A stretch of 64,000 bases of DNA, from the NCBI GenBank assembly GCA_964575845.1, contig CAZNSX010000001.1:186001-250000 (forward strand). Direction: 5' to 3'. The translations under genes and the position numbers were made by a program. Below the pieces are notes generated by a model, which saw nothing but the letters and a program-made list of their open reading frames with translations, did no database searches and was not told where the DNA came from. The DNA comes from CAZNSX01 sp964575845 (GTDB lineage Bacteria; UBA8248; CAZNSX01). Position 1 is the stretch's first letter. Every line of letters starts with the position of its first letter. Below are positions 25,520 through 34,553 of the stretch, piece after piece.

Positions 25520-25549
25520 GGAGAGAGAAGAGCTCCGGGTGAGAGGGGA

Positions 25550-26623
25550 ATGGCCAGTCCAAACCGCTACTGGCTGAATTTCAAGTACATCATCGGGCGC
25601 CGAAAGCCGCTCCTCATCGCCAGGCTGCTGGCGACTTACGCCCGCATCCTGCTCGCGGGCGCGAGACCCCTCAGATATGTGGACTTTGCTCTGGATTTTG
25701 CTTGCAACCTCAACTGCGTGCACTGCTTCGCCAAGGCGCTCATTCGTCCGGAGGATGGTGCCCAGCGAATGGCGGTGGAGGACTACCGGAGGGTGGCGGA
25801 GGAGTGTCGGGAGCTGGGGGCGGTTAACTTTTCCTTCCAAGGGGGCGAGCCCCTCCTCTTCCCGCAACTGGAAGAGATTATCAAAGCTTGCGCGCCGAGA
25901 AGCTCCCTCATCTCGGTGACCACCAACGGAACCCTTCTCGATGCCGAGCGCATAAGGGCCCTCGAGAGTTGGGGCGTCGATATCCTGACCGTGAGCCTCG
26001 ATAGCGCTATCCCGGAGGAGCACGACCGCTTCCGGGGTCGCGCCGGCACCTTTGCGAAGACCCTCCAGGGCATTCGCAGTGCCCTGGCCAATGGGCTGAG
26101 GGTGACGATCGGGACGACCGTCTCGCACGAGAACCTTCACAGCGAGGGCCTGAGGCGGCTCATCGAGATGGCTGAAGAAATGCGGGTGATAATGTGCTTC
26201 AACCTGGCCGTGCCGGCCGGACGCTGGCGGGAAAATGAGGAAATACTTCTCACCCCGGAAGACATGGCCTTCATCCACAGCCTCACGAGAAAGTACAGAT
26301 ACCTGCGCACCGATTTCGAGGCCAACTACTGGCATTGGGGATGCGGCGCCATAAAGGAGATCCTCTACATCACCCCCTACGGGGAGGTTCTCCCCTGCCC
26401 CTTCATTCATATCTCCTTCGGAAACGTGCTCCGGGAGCCGGTGAGTGCGATCAGGGAGAGGGCCCTCGAATGCGAGCACTTCGCCGATTACATCAAGCGC
26501 TGCCTGGCTGCTGAGGATAAAGATTTCATCGAGCGCTATCTGTCCTTGACCTTCGGCCAGCCCCACCTGCCTCTGGATGCCGCCGAGGTTTTCAGTGACG
26601 CCCCCCTCCGCCATCCCTCGTGA
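25550..26623 (+). CDS. Radical SAM enzyme with C-terminal cysteine-rich (SPASM-like) region
   Basis: The 357-residue protein binds the radical SAM [4Fe-4S] cluster through CNLNCVHC (C52, C56, C59). It has FQGGEPLLFP for SAM binding, TTNGTLL and TVSLDS as expected for a partial TIM barrel. Near the C-terminus GCGAIKEILYITPYGEVLPCPF suggests auxiliary cluster ligands as in SPASM or twitch enzymes. Such enzymes modify peptides, sugars or lipids; no precursor peptide is nearby. The next gene overlaps its end by 47 bases, so the two probably act together. Confidence 0.85.
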   Translation: MASPNRYWLNFKYIIGRRKPLLIARLLATYARILLAGARPLRYVDFALDFACNLNCVHCFAKALIRPEDGAQRMAVEDYRRVAEECRELGAVNFSFQGGEPLLFPQLEEIIKACAPRSSLISVTTNGTLLDAERIRALESWGVDILTVSLDSAIPEEHDRFRGRAGTFAKTLQGIRSALANGLRVTIGTTVSHENLHSEGLRRLIEMAEEMRVIMCFNLAVPAGRWRENEEILLTPEDMAFIHSLTRKYRYLRTDFEANYWHWGCGAIKEILYITPYGEVLPCPFIHISFGNVLREPVSAIRERALECEHFADYIKRCLAAEDKDFIERYLSLTFGQPHLPLDAAEVFSDAPLRHPS

Positions 26624-27827
26624 GGGAAGGAGCTTGCCCCTAACCAATAACGTCTCTTCCAGCCCAATCGTCAGCATCGCTCGCCCGGCCCGCCGGGGGC
26701 GGCAAATACTTTCAGAAGCCATAGCCTCTCTCCTTCATCCTCTCGCCTTCACTCCCAAGCGAAAAGCCTTCATCAAGCCGAACCTCTGCGCTCCGGTGCC
26801 CGGCGGCGGGGGAATTGTGACCTCCCTGGCTCTCGTCCGCGCTCTCATCGAGCAGCTGCGCCGCATGGGGACCGAAGAGATCCTCATCGGCGAGGATGCG
26901 GAGCCGGGCTGCCGGACCGAGGAATGCTTTGATGCCGCGGGCTATAAGAGCCTGGCGGCGGAGACGGGGGTGGAGCTCCTGGACCTGGGAGGGGCCGAGC
27001 GAAGGGAGGTCTCATGGGAGTTCGGCTCTCTCTCCCTGCCGGCCCTTCTCTTCGATGAGGAGACATCCTACATCAACGTCCCCGTGATGAAGACCCACTT
27101 CAACACCATCGCCACCCTCGGCCTCAAGAACCAGAAGGGCCTGCTCTTGGGCGAGACCAAGAAGCTCTTCCACGTGCAGTATGAGCTTCACCGCCCCATC
27201 GCCGCCCTGGCCGCCTGCATCGCTCCGGACCTGACCCTGGTCGATGGCATGGTCGGGCTCGAGGGCGATGGGCCGGGCCGCCTGGGGAGGGCAAAGCGCG
27301 TGGGCCTTCTGGTGGCCGGCCTCGACCCTGTCGCCGTTGACGCCACCTGCTGCCGCATAATGGGAATAGGGCCGGATGAAGTAGAGCACATAAGGCTTGC
27401 CTCGCTCATGGGCGTGGGTCGGCTCGAGGCTCAAGTGGTTGGGGAGGACCTCGCCTCCTCTGTCTCGCCCTTTCGCAGGGCGACCCCCGACCGTCTCAAG
27501 CGCCTTGGCCTCGTCATCCACTGCGCCGAGGACGGTTGCTCGGCCTGCAACAAGGCCGTCATAGAGGCCATGCGCTCCATGGCCCGCTCCCCGCGGCTCT
27601 GGCCCGCCCTTCTCATGCACGGGGTCATTCGCCGGCAGGATTTCATCGTGGGGGCCAAGTGCTCCATCCCGCGAGACGCCGTGAGACCGGTCTGCGTGGG
27701 CGTATGCGCTCGGGAAGTGGCCGCCCGGCACGGATTTCCCCTTGTTATGGGCTGCCCTCCGCTTCCGGAAGAAATTCTCCAGGTCCTCCTCTCGAAGGGG
27801 GCGGCCGCCGCGAAGGTCTCTCAGTAG
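26577..27827 (+). CDS. DUF362 domain protein
   Basis: The 416-residue protein has the DUF362 pattern: KAFIKPNLCAP near the N-terminus, IGEDAEPGCRTEECF, YINVPVMKTHFNTIATLGLKNQKGLL in the middle, and DGMVGLEGDGPG. DUF362 proteins are frequently linked with iron-sulfur proteins and radical SAM enzymes, but their activity is not established. Additional cysteines lie in the last 100 residues (GCSACNK, CVGVC). ATG 26577 overlaps the radical SAM gene; TTG 26634 is a plausible shorter start. Confidence 0.82.
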   Translation: MPPRFSVTPPSAIPREGRSLPLTNNVSSSPIVSIARPARRGRQILSEAIASLLHPLAFTPKRKAFIKPNLCAPVPGGGGIVTSLALVRALIEQLRRMGTEEILIGEDAEPGCRTEECFDAAGYKSLAAETGVELLDLGGAERREVSWEFGSLSLPALLFDEETSYINVPVMKTHFNTIATLGLKNQKGLLLGETKKLFHVQYELHRPIAALAACIAPDLTLVDGMVGLEGDGPGRLGRAKRVGLLVAGLDPVAVDATCCRIMGIGPDEVEHIRLASLMGVGRLEAQVVGEDLASSVSPFRRATPDRLKRLGLVIHCAEDGCSACNKAVIEAMRSMARSPRLWPALLMHGVIRRQDFIVGAKCSIPRDAVRPVCVGVCAREVAARHGFPLVMGCPPLPEEILQVLLSKGAAAAKVSQ

Positions 27828-27884
27828 GCGGACTTCTCCGGTTAAGAGGGCGTCCTTCTTCCTCACGCTTAGGTTCAGCTAGGA

Positions 27885-29165
27885 CTAGGGACTCTCAGAG
27901 CTTGTGGTTTCCGTTCCTTCGCCGGGATGAGGGACGCGCCCTGGAACTGATTCCGCCTCCGGGGGGTCTGAAATGGGAGATGGTTCAGGGACCCGCGCGG
28001 GGGCTGCGACCTTTGAGTAGGAGCTTCCCTGACGGTAGAAGGGATAGACCAAACCGGAGAGGTTGAGAAGGAAAGTAGTGAGGAGAAACATCTTTATGGT
28101 GAGCAAAATGCTATCCCGGGAATCCTTTGCGGCCGGCAGGGGGATCGAGCCCAGGGCGAGATGCGCAAGCCATGTGCTCACTGCGCTTATCCCCAGGACC
28201 CAGGCGAAGAGCTCCCAGAAGCCGAAACTGAGGATGCTCACGGTGAGCAGGAGGAAAAAGAGCGCAAACCAGGGGAAGAGCAGAAGCTGAAGGGCCCTCG
28301 TGAAGAAGATCGCCCGCCACAGGAGGCTCAGCCGGGGCAGATGATATGAGAAACGGAACACCTCGGTTATCCAGGCGTTAATCTTGCGGAGCTTATGGCG
28401 GACCAGGCCCTCCAGAGTCTTAGGGGTGCGGAGCTCCTCCACCATGATGCGCGGGGAGTAAACGGCCCTAAGCCCATGCAGATTGGCCTCAAAGGGAATG
28501 TATATGTCATCGGCTATTACATCCTCTGGAAAGCTCTCGATGAGCCCCCGGCGGAAAGCATAAAGGGGAGCGGTGACGATGGATGAGGAGATGACGCGGC
28601 TCTCTAGGATGCGGACCCGATTCTGGGCCTTCCAATACTGAACTTCCTCTGGCAGCCCGTCCCGGGGCACCACCACTCCCCCCACGACACCCACCCGAGG
28701 GTTGCGGGCAAATTCCCTTGCCAGCTCCTCAAGGGCATCGCCGCCCACGAATGCATCGACGTCGGTGTTGGCGATGATATCGCTCGTCAGTCCGGGCAGC
28801 ACCTTATTGACCTGAGGGATCTTCCCGCGGCAGCCCGCCCTCACCACCCGGAAGTTAGGCGCCCCGCCTATGGCCCCCTCCAGGCGGGCGAGGGTGTCAT
28901 CGGTAGAGTCCCCGTCCACGAAGATGAACTCCACCCTATCCTGTGGATAGCGGAGGTTCTTGAGATTTCCCACCTTCTCCGCAATGAGCTCTGCTTCGTT
29001 ATAAACGGGGATTATCACCGACATGGTCGGATATTCGACGATTGGCTCAGGCGGCTCCTCTGAATAACGGAGCATGTTGTGGAGATAGAGGAAGAGTATG
29101 TAGCCGGCTGAACTCCACCAGATGGTGAGGTAAAGAAGGACATAGATGAAAACGATGACAACCAT
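27885..29165 (-). CDS. Membrane glycosyltransferase, family 2
   Basis: The 426-residue protein is the last gene of a five-gene minus-strand operon. It has an N-terminal membrane helix (about 2-28), a GT-A domain with MSVIIPVYNEAELI, FIFVDGDSTDDT and the metal motif ANTDVDAF, and EDVIADDIYIPFEA with the downstream RHKLRKINAW, which resembles the processive QxxRW region. Two to three C-terminal helices follow (about 285-350), then a proline- and serine-rich tail. Its start is nine bases from the preceding stop. It converges with the DUF362 gene. Confidence 0.85.
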   Translation of the reverse strand: MVVIVFIYVLLYLTIWWSSAGYILFLYLHNMLRYSEEPPEPIVEYPTMSVIIPVYNEAELIAEKVGNLKNLRYPQDRVEFIFVDGDSTDDTLARLEGAIGGAPNFRVVRAGCRGKIPQVNKVLPGLTSDIIANTDVDAFVGGDALEELAREFARNPRVGVVGGVVVPRDGLPEEVQYWKAQNRVRILESRVISSSIVTAPLYAFRRGLIESFPEDVIADDIYIPFEANLHGLRAVYSPRIMVEELRTPKTLEGLVRHKLRKINAWITEVFRFSYHLPRLSLLWRAIFFTRALQLLLFPWFALFFLLLTVSILSFGFWELFAWVLGISAVSTWLAHLALGSIPLPAAKDSRDSILLTIKMFLLTTFLLNLSGLVYPFYRQGSSYSKVAAPARVPEPSPISDPPEAESVPGRVPHPGEGTETTSSESP

Positions 29166-29174
29166 TATTCTCGA

Positions 29175-30569
29175 TTACCTATAAGTGCGGTCCCTCTCTC
29201 TGGCTGCCTCCACCAGATAGCCGCCATAGCGTCCTGCAATGTAAAAGAGGCTTTTAATATTAATCCTTCGCAGGAGGCCCAGGACTTGACTTGGATGCCG
29301 AAGGAAATACCTGAAGTATATGTTCCGCTTGACCCGGACGAGGTCCACTTCTGAGCCGTAGGGTAGCGCCGAGCCGCCCGGATCATAGTCTTCCCATGAG
29401 TCAGATAGCTTGCCATTGCCCGTCCAACCTGAATACATGGGAGTGCCCGGAAAAGGTATAGCAACGGTGCACTGGAAGGCATCGGCGCGCAGCTTCTCCA
29501 GCAAGCGGAGCAACTTTTGCTCATAGGCCGTTTCAGAATTAGCTCCACCTGGAAAAAGCATGAGAAAGGCCATCGTGGCGATGCCAGCCTTTCGAGCCAT
29601 CCTGAAGGCCTCAAGGGTCTGCTCGTAGGTTATGCCCTTGGCGATAGAATCCAGGAGGTCAACATCCTCGACTCCATAGAATATCCAGCTGCAGCCGGCT
29701 TTTCGCATAAGTTTGAGCATGTGGGGAGTGACCCCGTCAACCCTCATGTTGCAAATCCAGGATATCAGCAGCCCCCTGCCAATGATCTCGTTACAGAGGG
29801 ACTCCACCCGTTTTGAAGAGATATTGAAAGTGGCGTCGAGAAAGTAGACGCTGCCCACCCCGTGAGCCTTAAGGTTGTGGGCGATCTCTTCGCAGATATT
29901 CTCCGGGGAGCGCTCCCGCACCCTTCGCCCGAAAAGCGCCGGATACAGACAAAATGTGCAGCGATGAGGACAGCCCCTGCTGCTAAGCATTATGGTGAAG
30001 GGGCTTTGGCGAAAGTAAGGAGCCCGGTATCGGCGTAGAGGAAGGAACTCCAGAGCGGGAAAAGGGAGGGAATCCAAATCCTCTACATACGCGGGTCCGT
30101 TGGAGCCAGTGGGATTCTTGGAGCTTATGATTCCAGGCTGAGAAGAAGCTTCCAGCCCTTGGTCAAGAAGGCTCTGGAGACCCGCCTCAGGGTCCCCTGT
30201 GAGGATCAGGCGGACTCCATTCTCAAAACACTCTTCAGGCCGCGCCATGGCGTGGGTGCCAAAGGCTATGACGGGGACCCGGGAAGGAGTGGCGGCTAGA
30301 AGTTCAAAATCCTTTGCGGCGCTAGTGGTCGTAATGTTGAGCACCACGGCATCAGGCCCAAACGCCTCAAGCCTTCTCTGGTAGTCGAGATAGGGACGCC
30401 TCGCCAGACGCAAGTCCCAGACCTGAACTTCAGCTCCTTCCCTTCGGGCCAGGGCTGCCATGCCCGCCAGGTCCACAGGCGGCAGGAGGCTTCCCACGGG
30501 GCTCGTTTCCTGGCACACCCATAGTTTCACCAGGCGGGGGTCAACGCCTGTTATGAAAGCAAGGCGCAT
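29175..30569 (-). CDS. B12-binding-type radical SAM enzyme
   Basis: The 464-residue protein has an N-terminal Rossmann-like domain of the cobalamin-binding type (residues about 1-140, with FGPDAVVLNITTTSAAKDFELL) and a radical SAM core with SSRGCPHRCTFC (C200, C204, C207). FLDATFNI and FYGVEDVDLLDSIAKGI follow. The usual DxHxxG motif that ligates cobalt is not visible, as in many members of this superfamily, so actual B12 binding is uncertain. Enzymes of this class methylate unactivated carbon or rearrange substrates. It lies 7 bases after the previous gene of the operon. Confidence 0.85.
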   Translation of the reverse strand: MRLAFITGVDPRLVKLWVCQETSPVGSLLPPVDLAGMAALARREGAEVQVWDLRLARRPYLDYQRRLEAFGPDAVVLNITTTSAAKDFELLAATPSRVPVIAFGTHAMARPEECFENGVRLILTGDPEAGLQSLLDQGLEASSQPGIISSKNPTGSNGPAYVEDLDSLPFPALEFLPLRRYRAPYFRQSPFTIMLSSRGCPHRCTFCLYPALFGRRVRERSPENICEEIAHNLKAHGVGSVYFLDATFNISSKRVESLCNEIIGRGLLISWICNMRVDGVTPHMLKLMRKAGCSWIFYGVEDVDLLDSIAKGITYEQTLEAFRMARKAGIATMAFLMLFPGGANSETAYEQKLLRLLEKLRADAFQCTVAIPFPGTPMYSGWTGNGKLSDSWEDYDPGGSALPYGSEVDLVRVKRNIYFRYFLRHPSQVLGLLRRINIKSLFYIAGRYGGYLVEAARERDRTYR

Positions 30570-30576
30570 TCTCGGC

Positions 30577-31611
30577 TCACCGGTAACGTATACGGGATAG
30601 CAAGGTTTCCACCTTTGGCGTCAACTTCTTGACCAGAAAGGGCGGCAGGCACAAGCTCACCAAGGCCATGCTCAGCGTTGGCTGATACATGTTGCAACTG
30701 CGGCATAGAGGAATCTCATCAGCTTTTCCTGCGATATGCAGATGCCTGAGGTGTTGCATGCGTCGGTTATTCCAGAGTTCGTAGAAAGGCTCTTCCAGGG
30801 CATTGCCTAGGGCAAGTTCAGCATTGACATCTTGGCAGCAGGGCACCATGCGACCATCCCATTTGATCTGCGGTTCAGCCCAGAGCCAGAAGCAAGGGTT
30901 TCTTCTCCTAACATTCACAAACTGCCGTTCCTCATTGCTTCCTTCCCGATTAATGCTATAGGTAACTTGCCGGATACGGACAGCATCGACCCCTGGACGG
31001 TTCCATTCACGCAGAAATGACGCCACTTCTGCCTTTGTCTCCGGCATGCATACCAATTGCATCACGATAAAGGGGCGCCGGGGTTGTCTGGCAGCAGTAG
31101 CGAGAAACTGCTTAATATTATTAATAACCTTATCGAAATCAGCTCCTTTCCTGACGGATTCATAAGTTCCCTTGCTGGTCCCGTCAAGGGCGAGCATAAA
31201 ATAGTCTAGACCTGATTCGATGATCTGTCTGCCAATCTCTTCGTTCAGCAGTGTCGCATTAGTCGATATACTGACTCGTATTCCTTGCTGTTTGCAGATA
31301 CGAATCATCGCAGATACTTGTGGATGAAGCAGAGGTTCACCGTAGTCTTGGAGCCAAACATATTCAAGACGGTTCCCACCTTGATTGATAAGATATTCAA
31401 ATTCCTTTATCCTCATATCTCCCACCGGCCTTGACATTTGCTGGCGGGGACACATAATGCAATTCAAATTGCAGCGATTCGTAATTTCAATGCCCATTGC
31501 TCTCGGGCCATGACGGCAGACTTCTCTCGCCCTAAGATAGTCCCACATCTGGATTATCCTGTTACCAAGCATCAAATCAAGAGATAGCTGAAAGTACACG
31601 AAAAGACGCAA
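30577..31611 (-). CDS. Radical SAM/SPASM enzyme
   Basis: The 344-residue protein has the cluster motif CNLNCIMC (C47, C51, C54), LQDYGEPLLHP, STNATLL and ALDGTSKGTYESVRKG. The C-terminal part carries SPASM-type cysteines in MVPCCQD and PLCRSCNMYQ. A TTG start at 31611 gives the full N-terminal helix; ATG 31572 is an alternative, and neither has a strong ribosome site. Moderately AT-rich. Its target is unknown; its neighbours are other radical SAM enzymes and a glycosyltransferase. Confidence 0.85.
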   Translation of the reverse strand: MRLFVYFQLSLDLMLGNRIIQMWDYLRAREVCRHGPRAMGIEITNRCNLNCIMCPRQQMSRPVGDMRIKEFEYLINQGGNRLEYVWLQDYGEPLLHPQVSAMIRICKQQGIRVSISTNATLLNEEIGRQIIESGLDYFMLALDGTSKGTYESVRKGADFDKVINNIKQFLATAARQPRRPFIVMQLVCMPETKAEVASFLREWNRPGVDAVRIRQVTYSINREGSNEERQFVNVRRRNPCFWLWAEPQIKWDGRMVPCCQDVNAELALGNALEEPFYELWNNRRMQHLRHLHIAGKADEIPLCRSCNMYQPTLSMALVSLCLPPFLVKKLTPKVETLLSRIRYR

Positions 31612-31619
31612 TTTGTGAA

Positions 31620-33032
31620 TTAGCCAAATATTCTCATATATGGAATTCTATTTTTGAGCGAATCGATAAATATTCTAAAATAGGTAGAAGATTGCGCATG
31701 AAAACACATATTAAAATACTTTGGTAAATTTTTATAGGTGCTTATGAATGATGCTCTCTGTAAAATGGCTTTCCTTTTTTGGATTATTTTCCTTTCGTTC
31801 CCTTTAAAGTATGATGCTGCTTTGCTATAATAGCCATATTGATTATAATTCTCTATTACTAAATCGCCATGGGAGTCCTTGATCCCATAGTATAGTTCGC
31901 TGCCTATCATAGGAGTTGTAAGACTTACAGCAGAAATGTCAGGATGGAGTCTTCTCATTAGTTTGAGACTTTGCACGAAGTCCTCTTCTGTTTCCCCAGG
32001 GGTCCCGACCATCCAAAAAGCGACAGTCAACAAACCGATCTTGTGACAGATATCAAATGAATTTATAATTTGCGTTGTGCTGATATCCTTTTTCATCTGT
32101 GTTAGCAACTTTTCAGAGCCAGTTTCAACACCGAAGCTTATGCCAATGCAGCCAGCCGATTTTAGCATTCGGGCTATATCGTTATTGAATAGATCGGCTC
32201 TACTTATTATCCAGAAAGGAATTCTTATTCTTTCCTCTTTATAGTATTCTGTAAATTTCTTGATCCAATTTGAATTCCAAGTAAAGACATCATCAACGAA
32301 TTCAATTATAAACTTATTTCTAGCCGGAGCATTTTGTTTTATCCTAATCACTTCTTGCATTACCCTTTCGGGAGAATTTCTTCGAATCCTTCTACCAAAC
32401 ATTTTAGAAATTGCAGGTTGACAATAATAGCATCTCCCTGGACATCCTCTGCTTGTTATGACTGTTACTCTTTTTGTTTTCTTAATATATTTATCGAGGT
32501 CCAATTTTTCTATCGCAGGCATAGGAATATCATCTAAATTATGTATAAAGCCATCTCTTTCATTGACTGTGATCGCACCATTATGCTTATATGCAATAGC
32601 ATTTATATTCTTGTATGATTTTCCAATCTCGAGTGATTCTATAATTTTCAAAAAAATCTCTTCACCTTCTCCCATTACTGCGATATCGGCTCCTTTATTG
32701 AGAGCATCAGCTGGTGCTAGTGATGGGTGAGGGCCACCGGCAATTATTGGAACATTCTTTATTTGGCGGATGAGATGAATGCATTGAAAGGCATAGTGTG
32801 CAAGGGGGCTAGAAAATGATATTCCTACAATGTCTGGGCTAATAGATTTTACTTTATTATATACATTGCTCCAATTGTTATAGAAAGTTAAATCCAGAAT
32901 ATCAACTATTTTACCATACGATTCTAAATATGAACTTAAATAACATACTCCTAATGGTGGATGTAATGATCCACTGCCAGATGAATCTCCGTTGAACCTC
33001 GGATAGATAAGGAGTATTTTCGGGGTCGGCAT
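31620..33032 (-). CDS. B12-binding-type radical SAM enzyme, AT-rich
   Basis: The 470-residue protein opens with a cobalamin-binding type domain (PKILLIYPRFNGD, LGVCYLSSYLESYG, SPDIVGISFSSPLAH, IIAGGPHPSLAP). It continues with a radical SAM core containing TSRGCPGRCYYC (C197, C201, C204), FGVETGSEKLL and MVGTPGETEEDF. The gene is markedly richer in A and T, with many AAA, AAT and ATA codons, than the genes around it, suggesting recent acquisition. It lies 8 bases before the next operon gene and 88 bases after the previous one. Confidence 0.86.
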   Translation of the reverse strand: MPTPKILLIYPRFNGDSSGSGSLHPPLGVCYLSSYLESYGKIVDILDLTFYNNWSNVYNKVKSISPDIVGISFSSPLAHYAFQCIHLIRQIKNVPIIAGGPHPSLAPADALNKGADIAVMGEGEEIFLKIIESLEIGKSYKNINAIAYKHNGAITVNERDGFIHNLDDIPMPAIEKLDLDKYIKKTKRVTVITSRGCPGRCYYCQPAISKMFGRRIRRNSPERVMQEVIRIKQNAPARNKFIIEFVDDVFTWNSNWIKKFTEYYKEERIRIPFWIISRADLFNNDIARMLKSAGCIGISFGVETGSEKLLTQMKKDISTTQIINSFDICHKIGLLTVAFWMVGTPGETEEDFVQSLKLMRRLHPDISAVSLTTPMIGSELYYGIKDSHGDLVIENYNQYGYYSKAASYFKGNERKIIQKRKAILQRASFISTYKNLPKYFNMCFHAQSSTYFRIFIDSLKNRIPYMRIFG

Positions 33033-33120
33033 AGTTTTAGAGCTGCCAAAAGTTATTTCAACAAGTTATGTTTTTAAGTTCCTATAAGGTAAAAGATAGG
33101 ATGGGTTATGTTCATTTCCT

Positions 33121-34197
33121 TCATTTGCTGCCTGAGGGTAACAGGCGATAAATAGTCCAGATGTTGGTCAAGGCACCCGGGTCAAGGCCAAAAAAATAGT
33201 TAAACTCATTATTGCACGGAATGTGACAGGCCTGGCAGATGTGGGAGGCGAGGTTATCCCACGCCTTCCTCACGCCCAACTCTACACAATTGGTATTAAC
33301 AGATGAACCTTGCTCCGCCCCGAACACTCTGTCTGAAACCGTCGTGGAACAAGGGTATAGGTCGCCGTTGGAATCGATGAGACAAAAGTATCGCCCGGCA
33401 TAACAGCGGGGAGCGGGAAATGGAGGTGTGCTCCCTAGGACCTTATCGACTTTGTAGCTCAAGGGCCACTGAAGGGCGAAACGATAAGCCTTTTCAGAGA
33501 AAAGTATGGGCTCGCCTCTTCGCTTTAGTTGAATAATCTGCCGGAGCACTTCCCGGTACTCTTGATCGGTGGGAATGTCCTCGGCCGCACGCTTCCCGTC
33601 ATCAGATACTTGGTTAAGTAAGGTCGTGAATCCCACCTGAAAGTTGTAGCGCCGGGCGGTGTCCATGATGAAATCCAACTCATGCAAGTTATGCTTCGTC
33701 AGCACCACGCCGGCCCTTAGGGGGATGCCATTCTCCAGGGCGCACTCAAAAGCCTCCATGACTTCGCGGAAGCTTCCAGATCCTCGCATGGCATCGTGGG
33801 CATGTGGAGGGCCATCAAAGCTGACACAAAGGATGTCCAGTGCACGGAGTTCATCTACACGGTGCGGGACGAGAGTGCCATTGGTCGTCAAGGCACATTC
33901 CATCCCAAGAGCCTTCACCCTCTGGATGATTTCACCTATATCCCGCCTCACCAAAGGCTCCCCGCCGACGAGACTGAGGCGGCGGGTCCCAAGGGCGGCA
34001 AACTCATCGACGATTTTCAGGACTTGCTCCGTTGATAGCTGGTCGTTATCTCTTTCCGGATACCTACAGTAGCAATATTTACACCTCAGGTTGCAGCGGT
34101 CGGTAAGGGTAAATTGCGCTATGAAGGGGACCCTGCGGTGCAGCGCCCTGGCCAGCACTAGGGAGGTCCCGATAGATAACTTATTGAAGAATTTCAC
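33121..34197 (-). CDS. Radical SAM/SPASM enzyme, first gene of the minus-strand operon
   Basis: The 358-residue protein has CNLRCKYCYC (C35, C39, C42), LVGGEPLVRRD, TTNGTLVP and CVSFDGPPHAHDAMRGSG. The C-terminal region has CYAGRYFCLIDSNGDLYPC and HICQACHIPCNNEFNYFFG, consistent with two auxiliary clusters. The end NEFNYFFGLDPGALTNIW resembles radical SAM proteins found with membrane-lipid or glycan genes. The only usable start is GTG 34197. The promoter at 34249-34278 precedes it. Confidence 0.86.
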   Translation of the reverse strand: MKFFNKLSIGTSLVLARALHRRVPFIAQFTLTDRCNLRCKYCYCRYPERDNDQLSTEQVLKIVDEFAALGTRRLSLVGGEPLVRRDIGEIIQRVKALGMECALTTNGTLVPHRVDELRALDILCVSFDGPPHAHDAMRGSGSFREVMEAFECALENGIPLRAGVVLTKHNLHELDFIMDTARRYNFQVGFTTLLNQVSDDGKRAAEDIPTDQEYREVLRQIIQLKRRGEPILFSEKAYRFALQWPLSYKVDKVLGSTPPFPAPRCYAGRYFCLIDSNGDLYPCSTTVSDRVFGAEQGSSVNTNCVELGVRKAWDNLASHICQACHIPCNNEFNYFFGLDPGALTNIWTIYRLLPSGSK

Positions 34198-34241
34198 CTT
34201 CCTAAAACCTCAGAAAAAAACTCTTGCCTATTTAATAGAAT

Positions 34242-34278
34242 TTACTTAATCTTAAGTAAGTCAAGTAGTGCCTGTCAA
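34242..34278 (-). promoter_or_regulatory. Promoter of the five-gene radical SAM operon with overlapping palindrome
   Basis: On the minus strand TTGACA (34273-34278), an 18-base spacer and TAAGAT (34249-34254) form a good sigma-70 promoter. A perfect 18-base palindrome, TTACTTAATCTTAAGTAA (34242-34259), covers the -10 box and start site, where a repressor would block transcription. Confidence 0.6.
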
Positions 34279-34454
34279 GAATTTTCTAGTAAACCCTCCG
34301 CCCAAAGGACGAAATAGAAGGGTTTTAAGGCCCCTTTCGGGTTGCCATCCCGACCAGGCGTGAGCCGGGACCGGTGTTTTTCGACAAAAGAGCGGGGCTG
34401 CTCTCGATGCGCTATTTTTGGGCCGCAAAGCCGGATGAAAGCGCGTCTATTTGG

Positions 34455-34470
34455 CGGCACGCCGGTTGCA
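34455..34470 (+). promoter_or_regulatory. Sigma-54 promoter, near-perfect match
   Basis: CGGCACGCCGGTTGCA differs from TGGCACGNNNNTTGCW only at the first base, with GG (34456-34457) and GC (34468-34469) exactly 10 bases apart. Transcription would start near 34481, about 73 bases before ATG 34554. Confidence 0.65.
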
Positions 34471-34553
34471 GGTGTCGTGGAGGCACCGAAGCGACAAGAT
34501 TTTGAAGGGCTTCCGGGGCTCTTTGCCCCGGTGAAGTGCTGAGGAAAGTCCGG

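Larger units (their letters stand above)
34198..34553. other. 356-base divergent regulatory region
   Basis: The gap holds the sigma-70 promoter and palindrome for the leftward operon and a sigma-54 promoter (34455-34470) for the rightward genes. A GGGGC-TCTTT-GCCCC hairpin (34516-34530) sits just before the methyltransferase start. The segment 34280-34450 shows several short GC hairpins but no gene. Confidence 0.55.

Noticed and set aside
25280..26722. 480-codon minus-strand ORF
   Set aside because: It is antisense to the radical SAM gene with clear motifs on the plus strand. Long antisense frames are expected in GC-rich codons.
27012..27866. 284-codon minus-strand ORF
   Set aside because: Shadow of the DUF362 gene.
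34424..34432. CGCAAAGCC, reminiscent of the core of the GEMM (cyclic-di-GMP) riboswitch
   Set aside because: The flanking hairpins and the second conserved arm do not fold as in GEMM, and the site lies upstream of the sigma-54 start site, so it would not be in the transcript.
24974..34553. RiPP precursor peptide for the SPASM enzymes
   Set aside because: I checked the gaps at 24974-25360, 33033-33120 and 34198-34553 and saw no short ORF with a leader-like or repeated core sequence. No peptide transporter or protease is present either.
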